Source of the DNA: Pandoraea horticolens
GTDB lineage: Bacteria > Pseudomonadota > Gammaproteobacteria > Burkholderiales > Burkholderiaceae
NCBI RefSeq assembly: GCF_902459555.1
Contig: NZ_CABPSM010000001.1
Location: forward strand, 310,001-374,000
Length of the DNA stretch: 64,000 nucleotides
Reading direction: 5' to 3'
Shown here: in pieces, positions 26,471-35,046 of the stretch
How the letters are laid out: every line of letters begins with the position of its first letter
Position numbering within the stretch: the first letter of the stretch is position 1
Made by a program: the position numbers and the translations under genes
Notes under the pieces: generated by a model
What the model was told of the DNA's origin: nothing
Database searches by the model: none
Seen by the model: only the letters and a program-made list of their open reading frames with translations

Positions 26471-26535
26471 CCCAGCACTCAAGCAGCACTCAAGCAGCGC
26501 ATACGCGGCGGCATACCCCGGCAGGAGAACACGTG

Positions 26536-27276
26536 ATGAAAATCGATCTGAACGTCGACCTCGGTGAAGGCTGCAATTACGACGAGGCACTGCTGGCACT
26601 GGTCAGCTCGGCCAACGTAGCCTGTGGCTGGCACGCGGGCGACGCAGGCACCATGCAGCAAGTGGTGCGCTGGGCGCTGGAGAATGGCGTGGCCATCGGC
26701 GCACACCCGAGCTTTCCCGACCGCGAGAATTTCGGCCGCACCGAAATGCAGCTCCCGCTCGACGAGATCCGCGCGGGCATGCTGTATCAGATCGGCGCAC
26801 TCGCCGCGATGGCCAGGGCGCAAGGCGGCTGGCTCTCGCACGTCAAGCCGCACGGGGCACTCTACAATCAGGCGGCGCGCGACCCGGCACTGGCCGAAAC
26901 GCTCGTCGAAGCCGTGCGTGCGTTCGACACCGATCTCGCCATCTTCGGGCTGGCGGGCGGTGAATTGGTGAAGGCGGCGCGTGCCGCCGGCATGCATGCG
27001 GTGGAGGAAGTCTTCGCCGACCGCGGCTACAATCCGGACGGCTCACTGGTCAAACGCGGCACCCCCGGCGCCCTCATCGAGCGTGAGGAAGATGCGCTGG
27101 CGCAAACGCTGATGATGGTGCGCGAGCAGCGCGTACGCGCCATCGATGGCACGCTCGTGCCGATTCAGGCGCAAACCGTGTGTCTGCATGGCGACGGCGA
27201 ACACGCCCTCGAATTCGCGCAACGCATTCGTAGCTTCCTGCTCGACGAAGGCATCGAAATCGCACCGGTTCGCTGA
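26536..27276 (+). CDS. pxpA: 5-oxoprolinase subunit PxpA (LamB/YcsF family)
   Basis: The 246-residue LamB/YcsF protein completes the 5-oxoprolinase. It starts [36 protein letters not shown] and carries [34 protein letters not shown] and VCLHGDGE, all family hallmarks. ATG 26536 has AGGAG 9-13 bases upstream. The operon order pxpB-pxpC-pxpA ends at a strong hairpin. Together the genes allow use of 5-oxoproline, formed spontaneously from glutamine or glutamate, as a nitrogen and carbon source. Confidence 0.96.
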   Translation: MKIDLNVDLGEGCNYDEALLALVSSANVACGWHAGDAGTMQQVVRWALENGVAIGAHPSFPDRENFGRTEMQLPLDEIRAGMLYQIGALAAMARAQGGWLSHVKPHGALYNQAARDPALAETLVEAVRAFDTDLAIFGLAGGELVKAARAAGMHAVEEVFADRGYNPDGSLVKRGTPGALIEREEDALAQTLMMVREQRVRAIDGTLVPIQAQTVCLHGDGEHALEFAQRIRSFLLDEGIEIAPVR

Positions 27277-27300
27277 TCGGCGCGTACGGTCCCCATCAAA

Positions 27301-27338
27301 GAAAACGCCGTCGACGGGCTTCCCCGGACGGCGTTTTC
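27301..27338. terminator. bidirectional terminator between pxpA and the aminotransferase
   Basis: GAAAACGCCGTC and GACGGCGTTTTC form a perfect 12-bp stem whose outer A/T pairs supply U-rich tracts on both strands. It lies between two convergent genes and can terminate both. Confidence 0.82.
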
Positions 27339-27387
27339 ATTTTCATTCGAAGGCCGGCGCACCAAGCGACCCGGCAGGTGACATCGC

Positions 27388-28716
27388 TTACGCCGTCTCG
27401 CGAATGGCTTCCGCCACGATACCGAACAGCTCGTCGATTTGCGCTTCGCTCACGATGAGCGGCGGCGAGAACGCAAGGATGTCGCCCGTATAGCGCACCA
27501 TCGCGCCCTTCTCGAAGCACTTGACGAACACCTCGTGTGCACGCGCGCCCGGTTTGCCATCGCGGGTGGACATTTCGATACCGCCAACCAGCCCCAGGTT
27601 ACGAATGTCGATAACATTCGGCAGATCGCGCAGACCGTGAATGGCCTTCTCGAAATACGGCGCGAGTTTCGCGGCACGCTCGAACAGGCCCTCGTTCTTG
27701 TACAAGTCGAGGGCGGCGCAAGCGGCGGCGGCGGCCAGCGGGTGACCCGAATACGTGTAGCCGTGGAAGAACTCGATGGCGCCCGTGTTACCGGCATTGA
27801 CGATGGTGTCGTGCACGTTCGTCTTCACCGCGACCGCCCCCATCGGGACTGCCGCGTTGTTCACGCCCTTGGCCATGGTGATGATGTCCGGCGTCACGCC
27901 GAAGTACTGGGCGGCGAACGGCTTGCCCAGACGGCCGAGCCCGGTGATGACTTCGTCGAAGATCAGCAGAATGCCGTGCTTGTCGCAGATCTCGCGCAGC
28001 TTTTGCAGATAGCCCTGCGGCGGCACCAGCACGCCGGTGGAGCCCGCGAGCGGTTCGACAATCACGGCGGCGATGGTCGACGCATCGTGCAGGGTGACCA
28101 GGCGTTCGAGTTCGTCGGCCAGATGCGCCCCCCACGTCGGCTGGCCCTTCGTGAACGCGGCTTCCTTGATGTTGAGCGTATGCGGCAGGTGGTCGACCGC
28201 CGGCAGCAATTGGCCCGAATAGGCCTTGCGATTCGGCGAGATGCCGCCGACCGAAATGCCGCCGAAGCCCACACCGTGGTAACCGCGCTCGCGGCCGATG
28301 AGGCGCGTGCGCTGACCTTCGCCACGGGCGCGGTGATACGCGAGGGCAATCTTCAGCGCGGTGTCGACCGACTCCGACCCCGAGTTCGTGAAGAAGATGC
28401 GATCGAGCCCCTGCGGCGTGATGGCAGCGATCTTGCTCGCCGCTTCGAACGCCTTCGGGTGGCCCATCTGGAACGTCGGCGCAAAGTCCATTTCACCGGC
28501 TTGCTGACGGATCGCCTCGACGATCTCGGTACGGCAGTGGCCGGCATTTACACACCACAGACCGGCGGTGCCGTCGAGAATCTGGCGATTGTCCGACGAC
28601 GTGTAGTACATGCCCTCGGCCTTCACCAACAGACGCGGTGAGCTTTTGAACTGACGGTTGTTGGTGAACGGCATCCAGAACGCCGTCATGTCGAGATTCA
28701 GGTCTTTCATGTTCAT
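27388..28716 (-). CDS. class III aminotransferase, omega-amino acid:pyruvate type
   Basis: PLP enzyme of 442 residues that transfers an omega- or beta-amino group (for example from beta-alanine, taurine or a polyamine-derived substrate) to pyruvate. Features are the N-terminal MTAFWMPFTNNRQFKSSPRLLVKAEGMYY, FFTNSGSESVDTALK, the PLP-aspartate in LIFDEVITG (Asp254) and the Schiff-base Lys283 in IITMAKGVNN. ATG 28716 has AGGAG nine bases upstream; the open frame further upstream is not family-like. It is divergent from a MocR regulator that probably controls it, so its substrate is likely the inducer. Confidence 0.92.
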   Translation of the reverse strand: MNMKDLNLDMTAFWMPFTNNRQFKSSPRLLVKAEGMYYTSSDNRQILDGTAGLWCVNAGHCRTEIVEAIRQQAGEMDFAPTFQMGHPKAFEAASKIAAITPQGLDRIFFTNSGSESVDTALKIALAYHRARGEGQRTRLIGRERGYHGVGFGGISVGGISPNRKAYSGQLLPAVDHLPHTLNIKEAAFTKGQPTWGAHLADELERLVTLHDASTIAAVIVEPLAGSTGVLVPPQGYLQKLREICDKHGILLIFDEVITGLGRLGKPFAAQYFGVTPDIITMAKGVNNAAVPMGAVAVKTNVHDTIVNAGNTGAIEFFHGYTYSGHPLAAAAACAALDLYKNEGLFERAAKLAPYFEKAIHGLRDLPNVIDIRNLGLVGGIEMSTRDGKPGARAHEVFVKCFEKGAMVRYTGDILAFSPPLIVSEAQIDELFGIVAEAIRETA

Positions 28717-28852
28717 CGCGGGGGGCTCCTCAGGTCTTGGCTCGATCAGGATGTCCTGCACACAGCACGACGGATCGCCACGGGTGGATGGGATCGATCC
28801 TACGAGAGGTCGACCGGTACAGACATGTACAGTTACCTGGAAAATGTATATT

Positions 28853-28886
28853 CTGTATCGGTCAATTGCTCCAACTGTATTGGCAA
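28853..28886 (+). promoter_or_regulatory. direct-repeat operator of the MocR divergon
   Basis: CTGTATCGGTCAA (28853) and CTGTATTGGCAA (28875) are direct repeats with a 22-bp period, about two helical turns, 20-53 bases before the MocR start codon. Direct repeats phased by two turns are the usual target of MocR/GabR/PdxR-type regulators. The 189-base region also must contain the aminotransferase promoter. Confidence 0.55.
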
Positions 28887-28905
28887 CAGCCCATACCCTG
28901 CCATC

Positions 28906-30354
28906 ATGGTCCAGCCGCTCGCCTTTTCCCTGAATCGCGCCCAACCGGAAGCCCTCGTCGACCAGATCGTGCGGGAGGTCGAGCATGCGTTGCAGCGCCA
29001 GACGCTTCATGCGGGCGTGCGAATGCCGTCGATTCGCTCGCTGGCCAAGGCGCACGGCATCAGCACGTTCACCGTGGTGGAAGCCTACGATCGTCTCGTC
29101 GCCAATGGCATGCTCGTGGCCCGGCGCGGTGCGGGGTTCTTCGTGGCGGGCGCGGCCGACGCGCGCGACGCGGGGCCGGCCAGTCCGGGCAGCGGTCTGA
29201 CAACCGGTGCGGCGGCGAGCGAAGTGACGAACGCGTGGCTGCTTTCCGAAATCTTCGCGGACGACTCCATTGCGGTGAAAAGCGGTTGCGGATGGTTACC
29301 GGACAGTTGGCTCGACGAAGACGGCCTGCATGGCGCGCTGCGCTCACTCTCGAAAGGGCCGGGCGCGCATTTCGCTCACTACGGGCATCCGCATGGGTAC
29401 GGCCCGTTGCGTCAGTGGCTGGCGCGACGTCTCGGCGAGTTGTCCATCGATGCGCCGCCCGAGAACATCGTACTCACCCACGGCGCGACACAGGCGCTGG
29501 ATCTGATCGTCCGCACACTGCTCAAGCCGGGCGACACTGTACTGGTCGAGGCCCCGGCGTACTGCAATTTGCTGGCGGTATTACGTCTGGCGGGGCTGAA
29601 TGTCGTGGGCATCGAGCGCACGGAAGCGGGGCTGGATCTCGCCGCGCTGGAGCAGGCCGCCCAGACGCATCGCCCACGCGCGCTGTTCGTGAATCCCGCA
29701 TTGCAGAATCCGCTGGGGACATCGCTCTCACCGGCGTCGGCGCATCGCATTCTTCAGTGCGCCGAGCAGCACGGTTTCTGGGTCGTCGAGGACGACATCT
29801 ATCGAGAGCTGGCCCCCGCCGGCACGCCGTCGCTCGCAGCAATGGACGGTCTGTCGCGAGTAATCTACGTGTCGAGTTTCTCGAAGACGATTTCGCCGTC
29901 GGTACGCGTGGGCTATCTGGCATGTTCGCGCGATCTGGCCCACGAGATTGCGCGCAGCAAGATGGTGGCAGGCCTCACGTCATCGGAAATTAACGAGCGC
30001 ATCGTGCACGCGATTCTGACCGAGGGGCGTCACCGCAAACACATCGAACGCCTGTCGGACCGGCTGACGCGTTCGCGCGCGCGCCTCATCACGCAGTTGC
30101 AATCGCACGGGGTGACACTGCTGGCGCAGCCGGAGGGCGGGATGTTCGTGTGCGGCAGCTTGCCGCAAACGTCACGCCCGGCACGCGAACTGGCCGAGGC
30201 CGCATTGCTGGAGAGCATCATGCTCGCGCCGGGGGAGTTCTTCCTCGCGCACAACGAGCCCTGTCACTGGTTCCGCTTCAACGTCGCATACTCGGACGAC
30301 GCACGCCTGTTCCGCTTTCTCGATCGGGCAGCAACGGGGAAGCAGGCGGCATAG
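28906..30354 (+). CDS. MocR-type (GntR HTH + aminotransferase) transcriptional regulator
   Basis: A fusion regulator of 482 residues from ATG 28906. The N-terminal GntR winged helix spans residues 15-80 (MPSIRSLAKAHGISTFTVVEAYDRLVANGMLVARRGAGFFV). A fold-type I aminotransferase domain follows, with HYGHPHGYGPLRQWLA, NPALQNPLG, VVEDDIYREL and the PLP lysine Lys327 in YVSSFSKTISPSVRVGY. Such proteins sense PLP adducts or amino compounds and usually activate a divergent gene, here the class III aminotransferase. An upstream ATG at 28825 lies within the operator region and is not favoured. Confidence 0.92.
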   Translation: MVQPLAFSLNRAQPEALVDQIVREVEHALQRQTLHAGVRMPSIRSLAKAHGISTFTVVEAYDRLVANGMLVARRGAGFFVAGAADARDAGPASPGSGLTTGAAASEVTNAWLLSEIFADDSIAVKSGCGWLPDSWLDEDGLHGALRSLSKGPGAHFAHYGHPHGYGPLRQWLARRLGELSIDAPPENIVLTHGATQALDLIVRTLLKPGDTVLVEAPAYCNLLAVLRLAGLNVVGIERTEAGLDLAALEQAAQTHRPRALFVNPALQNPLGTSLSPASAHRILQCAEQHGFWVVEDDIYRELAPAGTPSLAAMDGLSRVIYVSSFSKTISPSVRVGYLACSRDLAHEIARSKMVAGLTSSEINERIVHAILTEGRHRKHIERLSDRLTRSRARLITQLQSHGVTLLAQPEGGMFVCGSLPQTSRPARELAEAALLESIMLAPGEFFLAHNEPCHWFRFNVAYSDDARLFRFLDRAATGKQAA

Positions 30355-30365
30355 GCGATGAAGGT

Positions 30366-30794
30366 CTAAGGCGCTCGCGGCATCTCCCGGCGAGGCGGCA
30401 CCTCCAACCGCTCGATCATGGCAAACCGATGTCGCTCGTTATCGTGAAACACGATGCGGTTGCGTAACACGTCCATGCCAATGGCGCCCAGACTTGCCGT
30501 GCCGCCGTCGTGCGCCTGCGTTTGTGCCGCCACCGGATCCCGAACGATCCGCCGGCCATTGATCGTCAAATCGACGAGCAGCATCCGGGCGGGTTTTCCA
30601 CCAATCCTCACCGTGATGAAGGGGTCCGCCTTGCGCGACGGATCGCCATATCGGATGGACGACTCGAACAGCGGTTGTACCGATGGCCAAGGTGCAGTGC
30701 GTCGCGCTGCACTTGCCTGAGCCAACAACGGCATCGCGCAGAGAAGCGAGAAAAACGTCGAAACGATATGTCGTTTGATGGGATTGAAATACAT
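30366..30794 (-). CDS. small exported protein, possibly degenerate retropepsin-like
   Basis: A 142-residue protein with a clear signal peptide (MYFNPIKRHIVSTFFSLLCAMPLLAQASA). The mature part reads ITVRIGGKPARMLLVDLTING...LGAIGMDVLRNRIVFHDNERHRFAMI. The IGGKPARMLL and LGAIGMDVLR...HD pieces resemble the start and end of periplasmic retropepsin-like aspartic proteases. The D-T/S-G-A catalytic motif expected after MLL is absent and the protein is short, so an internal deletion is possible. Alternatively it is an unrelated hypothetical protein. It is convergent with the MocR gene, 11 bases apart. Confidence 0.55.
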   Translation of the reverse strand: MYFNPIKRHIVSTFFSLLCAMPLLAQASAARRTAPWPSVQPLFESSIRYGDPSRKADPFITVRIGGKPARMLLVDLTINGRRIVRDPVAAQTQAHDGGTASLGAIGMDVLRNRIVFHDNERHRFAMIERLEVPPRREMPRAP

Positions 30795-30944
30795 CGTTTG
30801 AATTCGGCGATCGAGTGATGGGCGGGGCCATCAAGTATCGATCGACGACAAACAATTCGAAATCGGCAGATTCCGAAATATGGTCGCTCAGGCCGTCGCC
30901 ACGTCATGTTCGCGGGCACCCTAATAACGTGCCGGGCACGACGC

Positions 30945-31946
30945 TTACCGCCCGTCCCCCATCCCGAACCTCTCCCGATACGCCACCGGCGTCACACCGT
31001 ACTGACGTTGAAACGCGCGGCGCAGGTTCTGTTCGTCGCCAAAGCCGACGCGCGCGGCAATGCGCTTGAGCGGCGCCTCCGAGTCGAGCAATGCGAAACG
31101 CGCCGCTTCCAGACGCATGCGCTCGACCGCCTTCGCCGGTGTCGATCCCGTACGCGCAAGGTAGCTTCTGGCAAACGTGCGCGGACTCATGTTCGCCTGC
31201 TCCGCCAGACGCACCACCGACAAGTCGCCGTCCAGCCGCTCCGACATCCACGCGTGCAAATCCCCGAACGGCGCCCCGGCGGCCACCTGCTCCTGCAACG
31301 GCGGACTGAACTGCGATTGCCCGCCCGCTCGCTTGAGGAACACCACGAGCCGGCGCGCCGCCTGCAACGCCACGTCCACACCGCAATCGTCCTCGACCAG
31401 CGCCAACCCGAGGTCAATGCCCGCGGTGATCCCGGCCGACGTCCACACCGCTTCATCGCGTACGTAAATCGGATCGGACTCGACCCGCGCCTCGGGGAAG
31501 CATGTCTGCAACATCGCCGTATCCAACCAGTGCGTTGTCGCGCGCCGCCCGTTCAACAACCCGGCCGCTCCCAGAATGAATGCCCCCACGCACACCGAAC
31601 ACACGCGTCTCACGCGCGGGGCATAATCGCGCAACCACTCGCCCACCGCATCGGGCACCGCCGGGCGATGCGACACTGCGCCACCCACCGCGATCAATGT
31701 GTCGACCTGCATCGCTTCGAGTGCGCGCATCGGCTCCGTATGCAACGTGATTCCCGAGCCGGTCTCCACGGGGCCGCCGTGCTCGGACACCACCACGGTG
31801 CGATAGCTGCGATACGGCGCCATCTTTCCCGACTCGGCGACATTGCGGATGACAGCGTGAAACGCATCGAGCGGCCCGGCGAGATCCAGCAGCACGAACG
31901 GCGGCACGATGAGAAAGGCAACGAGACGGGGTTGGTTCATGGTCAT
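30945..31946 (-). CDS. GlxA-type AraC family transcriptional regulator with DJ-1/PfpI domain
   Basis: The 333-residue regulator has an N-terminal DJ-1/PfpI amidotransferase-like domain (VAFLIVPPFVLLDLAGPLDAFH...VRRVCSVCVGAFILGAAGLLNGRRATTHW). A C-terminal AraC double HTH follows (SVVRLAEQANMSPRTFARSYLARTGSTPAKAVERMRLEAARFALLDSEAPLKRIAARVGFGDEQNLRRAFQRQYGVTPVAYRERF). Members control amino-acid or quaternary-amine catabolism and transport. ATG 31946 is chosen over a TTG two codons earlier; no clear Shine-Dalgarno is seen. It follows the MFS gene by 15 bases and probably regulates that operon through the palindrome at 33297-33312. Confidence 0.9.
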   Translation of the reverse strand: MTMNQPRLVAFLIVPPFVLLDLAGPLDAFHAVIRNVAESGKMAPYRSYRTVVVSEHGGPVETGSGITLHTEPMRALEAMQVDTLIAVGGAVSHRPAVPDAVGEWLRDYAPRVRRVCSVCVGAFILGAAGLLNGRRATTHWLDTAMLQTCFPEARVESDPIYVRDEAVWTSAGITAGIDLGLALVEDDCGVDVALQAARRLVVFLKRAGGQSQFSPPLQEQVAAGAPFGDLHAWMSERLDGDLSVVRLAEQANMSPRTFARSYLARTGSTPAKAVERMRLEAARFALLDSEAPLKRIAARVGFGDEQNLRRAFQRQYGVTPVAYRERFGMGDGR

Positions 31947-31961
31947 GGACAAAGGAGAGCG

Positions 31962-33236
31962 TCAGGCGGGCGCTTGCACCGGACGGCGTTTTGCATCGAG
32001 CGCGTACCACACGGTCGCCAGCGCTGCGAGCGCCAGCAGCGGGAAGGTCGCCTGATTGATAGTGGCCCAGCCGAAGCGGGCAAGCAATTGTCCTGCAAAC
32101 AGACTGGCAAGGGCCGTGCCGGCAAAGGTGATGAATTCATTCGCGGCCTGCGCACGCGCACGCTCCGACGGGCGATACGACAAGGTGAGCAACGTCGTGC
32201 CCCCCACGAACATGAAGTTCCAGCCCACACCGAGGAACGCCAGCGCCGCATAGAAGTACGGCAGACTCGTCGACATCAGCGCCAGCACACCGCAAAGTGC
32301 GCTCATCGCAATACCGGCCAGCAGCACCGGCACCACGCCCCAGCGCTTGACGAGATGCCCCGCGAAGAACGACGGCGCATACATGCCCACCAGATGCCAC
32401 TCGATGATGTGAGCCCCATCGTCGATGCTGTGTCCACACGCCACCGCCGCAATCGGTGTCGCGGTCATCACGAACATCATCACCATGAAGCCGATCAGGT
32501 TGTTGGCCAATGCCGCCATATAAATAGGCTGACGCATGATCTCGCCCAGCGGACGTGCCGGTAACGCCGCCACGTCGCCCGCTGCGCCGCTCACCGTGTG
32601 CACGGGCAAATTGCGCAGGAAGCCGACAAGCAGCAACAGCGAAATGCCGGAGAGCAGCGTGACCACCAGATACGATCCTGCGAACGTCACCGGCGCGAGC
32701 CAGTCCTTGCTGCCCGCCGCGAGCGCAGGTCCAATCACCGCCGCCAGCACGCCGCCCGTGAGTACGATGGAAATCGCACGCGGCTTGTCCTCGACGGGCA
32801 CGACGTCCGCCGCCGCCAGCCGGTAATAACGCGCAAACGCCTGAAACACCCCGACGCACGCCGTACCCGCACAGAACATCGCGAAGTGCCGCTCGTAGAT
32901 CGCCATGACCGACACCAGTCCGCCCGCCGTGCCGAACAACGCCCCCAGCGCGAAGCCCAGCCGCTGACCGAAACGCTGGATCAGCATCGACGCGAAGATC
33001 GTCGTAATGGCCGAGGCCACGGTAATCAGCGAGAACGGCAGTGTCGCATACCCCTTGTCGGACGCCAGCATGTAGCCGACGAGTCCCGTCAAAGTGAGGT
33101 CGACGGACAACGCGGCCGTGTACAGCGCCTGACACGCCGCCAGCACGGCGGCATATCGGCGGCCCATACGGCGCTGGCGTTCAGCGTGGCCGGGATCGGT
33201 GGGGGGCGCGGTGCGCCCGGCAATGGCATCGGTCAT
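31962..33236 (-). CDS. MFS transporter
   Basis: The 424-residue protein has about 12 hydrophobic stretches after a polar N-terminus of about 30 residues. Motif A is recognisable as LIQRFGQRLGFALGALFG between TM2 and TM3. It includes a central cytoplasmic loop (KDWLAPVT...LRNLPVHTVSGAAGDVAALPARPL) before TM7. The substrate is not recognisable. The start is ATG 33236; the frame extends to a TTG at 33254. It forms an operon with the downstream GlxA-type regulator gene. Confidence 0.85.
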   Translation of the reverse strand: MTDAIAGRTAPPTDPGHAERQRRMGRRYAAVLAACQALYTAALSVDLTLTGLVGYMLASDKGYATLPFSLITVASAITTIFASMLIQRFGQRLGFALGALFGTAGGLVSVMAIYERHFAMFCAGTACVGVFQAFARYYRLAAADVVPVEDKPRAISIVLTGGVLAAVIGPALAAGSKDWLAPVTFAGSYLVVTLLSGISLLLLVGFLRNLPVHTVSGAAGDVAALPARPLGEIMRQPIYMAALANNLIGFMVMMFVMTATPIAAVACGHSIDDGAHIIEWHLVGMYAPSFFAGHLVKRWGVVPVLLAGIAMSALCGVLALMSTSLPYFYAALAFLGVGWNFMFVGGTTLLTLSYRPSERARAQAANEFITFAGTALASLFAGQLLARFGWATINQATFPLLALAALATVWYALDAKRRPVQAPA

Positions 33237-33440
33237 GAGTGTGATGTCGAACAAGTCGGGAAGTCGTCGGGAGCCCTAATCTTGCCGTCGGCCGGTTTGG
33301 CACGAATGCCAATCATGCATCAAAAAATGCCACTTCGCGCCATCCGCGCCACCAATGCCATGTACTGGCTGCCGGGAAGACGACCGGGCACCACGGCGTT
33401 GCAGTGGACGCTCGCCTCGTCATTCGCGCCAATTCGGTGC
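33237..33440. other. first part of the MFS/urtA divergent intergenic region
   Basis: The 491-base region between the divergent MFS (minus) and urtA (plus) genes has no supported gene. This part contains the MFS-side palindrome listed separately and otherwise no clear element. Confidence 0.4.
33297..33312. promoter_or_regulatory. palindrome TTGGCA-N4-TGCCAA upstream of the MFS-glxA operon
   Basis: A perfect 6-4-6 inverted repeat lies about 60 bases upstream of the MFS start, with a further TGCCA 16 bases beyond. TGGCA/TGCCA half-sites are plausible targets of the AraC/GlxA-type regulator encoded in the operon, suggesting autoregulation. Confidence 0.4.
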
Positions 33441-33469
33441 GCACCAACTCTGCGCGCGGTCGCACCAAC
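33441..33469 (+). promoter_or_regulatory. pair of NtrC-like half-sites (GCACCAAC) upstream of urtA
   Basis: GCACCAAC occurs at 33441-33448 and 33462-33469, 21 bp apart and about 190-215 bases upstream of the sigma-54 promoter. The extended 15-mers match the NtrC-type palindrome GCACCAACATGGTGC at 11 and 12 of 15 positions by eye. The first is immediately preceded by GGTGC, forming GGTGCGCACC. Confidence 0.4.
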
Positions 33470-33554
33470 GTGCTTCGCCCATCGGCCGAAAGGCGGATAC
33501 CCGAGACGAATGCCGGCACATGCGTCGCACGTCGCCTCAGCCCCATTTCGCCGC

Positions 33555-33590
33555 CTTGTACACCAGATGGGGTCTTGACTTGTACACCAG
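33555..33590 (+). promoter_or_regulatory. 12-bp direct repeats CTTGTACACCAG upstream of urtA
   Basis: Two exact copies of CTTGTACACCAG (33555-33566 and 33579-33590) are spaced 24 bp apart, starting about 100 bases upstream of the sigma-54 element. Each contains the palindrome TGTACA. They look like sites for a specific regulator of urea transport, perhaps GntR/HutC-like, but the protein is unknown. Confidence 0.55.
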
Positions 33591-33657
33591 TCGACGTCTT
33601 GCAGCGGCCTTTTCGCCAGCCCTTCGAGGGCACCGAACCCTGTTGACGCCTCACCGC

Positions 33658-33672
33658 TGGCACGACCTTTGC
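33658..33672 (+). promoter_or_regulatory. sigma-54 promoter of the urt operon
   Basis: TGGCACG-ACCT-TTGC matches the RpoN -24/-12 consensus (TGGCACG-N4-TTGCW) essentially perfectly, including invariant GG-N10-GC. It lies 56 bases upstream of the urtA ATG. This fits nitrogen-limitation control of urea uptake by NtrC. Confidence 0.82.
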
Positions 33673-33727
33673 GTAAGTCCCCCCATACCGGATCCACCGG
33701 TCTAACCAGGAAAGGGGAAGACGTACC

Positions 33728-34984
33728 ATGAAACGACGCACGCTACTCCAGATGGCGGCCCTCTCGGGCGCCGCATCGCTTACCGGCATGGCGCCCAACT
33801 TGTTTGCACAGAGCAAGCAGCCCATCAAGGTCGGCATCCTGCACTCCCTCTCGGGCACGATGGCCATCTCGGAAACGTCGCTCAAGGATGTCGCGCTCAT
33901 GACCATCGCCGACATCAACGCCAAAGGTGGCGTGATGGGCCGTCCGCTCGAAGCCGTCGTGGTCGACCCGGCCTCGAACTGGCCGCTCTTCGCGGAAAAA
34001 GCCCGCCAGTTGCTCACCACCGACAAGGTCGCCGCCGTGTTCGGTTGCTGGACGTCGGTGTCGCGCAAGTCGGTGTTGCCTGTCTTCGAAGAACTCAACG
34101 GCCTGCTCTTCTACCCCGTGCAGTACGAAGGCGAAGAGATGTCGAAGAACGTCTTCTACACGGGCGCCGCGCCGAACCAGCAAGCGATCCCTGCCGTGGA
34201 ATACGTGATGAGCAAGGAGGGCGGCGGCGCCAAGCGCTTCTTCCTGCTGGGCACCGACTACGTCTACCCGCGCACGACGAACAAGATCCTGCGCGCCTTC
34301 CTGCATTCGAAGGGCGTCGCCGACAAGGACATTCAAGAGGTCTACACGCCGTTCGGCCACAGCGATTACCAGACCATCGTCGCCAACATCAAACAGTTCG
34401 CTCAGGGCGGCAAGACCTCGGTCATCTCGACCATCAACGGCGACTCGAACGTGCCGTTTTACAAGGAACTCGGCAACCAGGGCCTGAAGGCCACCGACGT
34501 GCCGGTGGTGGCGTTCTCGGTGGGCGAAGAAGAACTGCGCGGCATCGATACGAAGCCGCTCGTGGGGCACCTCGCAGCCTGGAACTACTTCATGTCGGTG
34601 AAGAACCCGACCAACGATGCGTTCAAGAAAGAGTGGTTCGCCTACGTCAAGGCGAAGGGTCTGCCGGGCGGCGACAAGCGCGTCACGAACGATCCGATGG
34701 AAGCCACCTTTGTCGGCATGCATATGTGGAAACAGGCCGTCGAAAAGGCCGGCAGCGTCGATGTCGACAAGGTGCGCGCCGCCATGATCGGCCAGACATT
34801 CAAGTCGCCGGACGGCTTCGACATGGTGATGGACGGCAACCACCACCTGCACAAGCCGGTGATGATCGGCGAGATCCGCCCGGACGGTCAGTTCAACGTC
34901 GTGTGGAAGACCAAGTCGACGGTGCGCGCGCAGCCGTGGAGCCCGTACATCGCGGGTAATGAAGGCAAGCCCGACAAAGTCTGA
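33728..34984 (+). CDS. urtA: urea ABC transporter substrate-binding protein
   Basis: Periplasmic urea receptor of 418 residues. The N-terminus MKRRTLLQMAALSGAASLTGMAPNLFAQ has a twin-arginine-like start and a cleavable signal. The mature protein is a type I periplasmic binding fold (IKVGILHSLSGTMAISETSLKDVALM, VFGCWTSVSRKSVLPVFEELNGLLFYPVQYEGEE, FLLGTDYVYPRTTNKILRAF), as in UrtA/AmiC. It heads the urtABCDE operon behind a sigma-54 promoter. AGGAAAGGGG precedes the ATG somewhat further than usual. Confidence 0.97.
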   Translation: MKRRTLLQMAALSGAASLTGMAPNLFAQSKQPIKVGILHSLSGTMAISETSLKDVALMTIADINAKGGVMGRPLEAVVVDPASNWPLFAEKARQLLTTDKVAAVFGCWTSVSRKSVLPVFEELNGLLFYPVQYEGEEMSKNVFYTGAAPNQQAIPAVEYVMSKEGGGAKRFFLLGTDYVYPRTTNKILRAFLHSKGVADKDIQEVYTPFGHSDYQTIVANIKQFAQGGKTSVISTINGDSNVPFYKELGNQGLKATDVPVVAFSVGEEELRGIDTKPLVGHLAAWNYFMSVKNPTNDAFKKEWFAYVKAKGLPGGDKRVTNDPMEATFVGMHMWKQAVEKAGSVDVDKVRAAMIGQTFKSPDGFDMVMDGNHHLHKPVMIGEIRPDGQFNVVWKTKSTVRAQPWSPYIAGNEGKPDKV

Positions 34985-35000
34985 CCTTCCTTTCACTCCT

Positions 35001-35033
35001 TGCGCCGGAGCCGCGTGGACGGTCTCCGGCGCA
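35001..35033 (+). other. stem-loop between urtA and urtB
   Basis: TGCGCCGGAG and CTCCGGCGCA form a perfect 10-bp stem with a 13-base loop and no T-run. Placed right after the binding-protein gene, it probably protects the urtA message and lets it accumulate above the permease genes. A partial attenuator is the alternative. Confidence 0.55.
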
Positions 35034-35046
35034 CGCAGAGGTTTTG

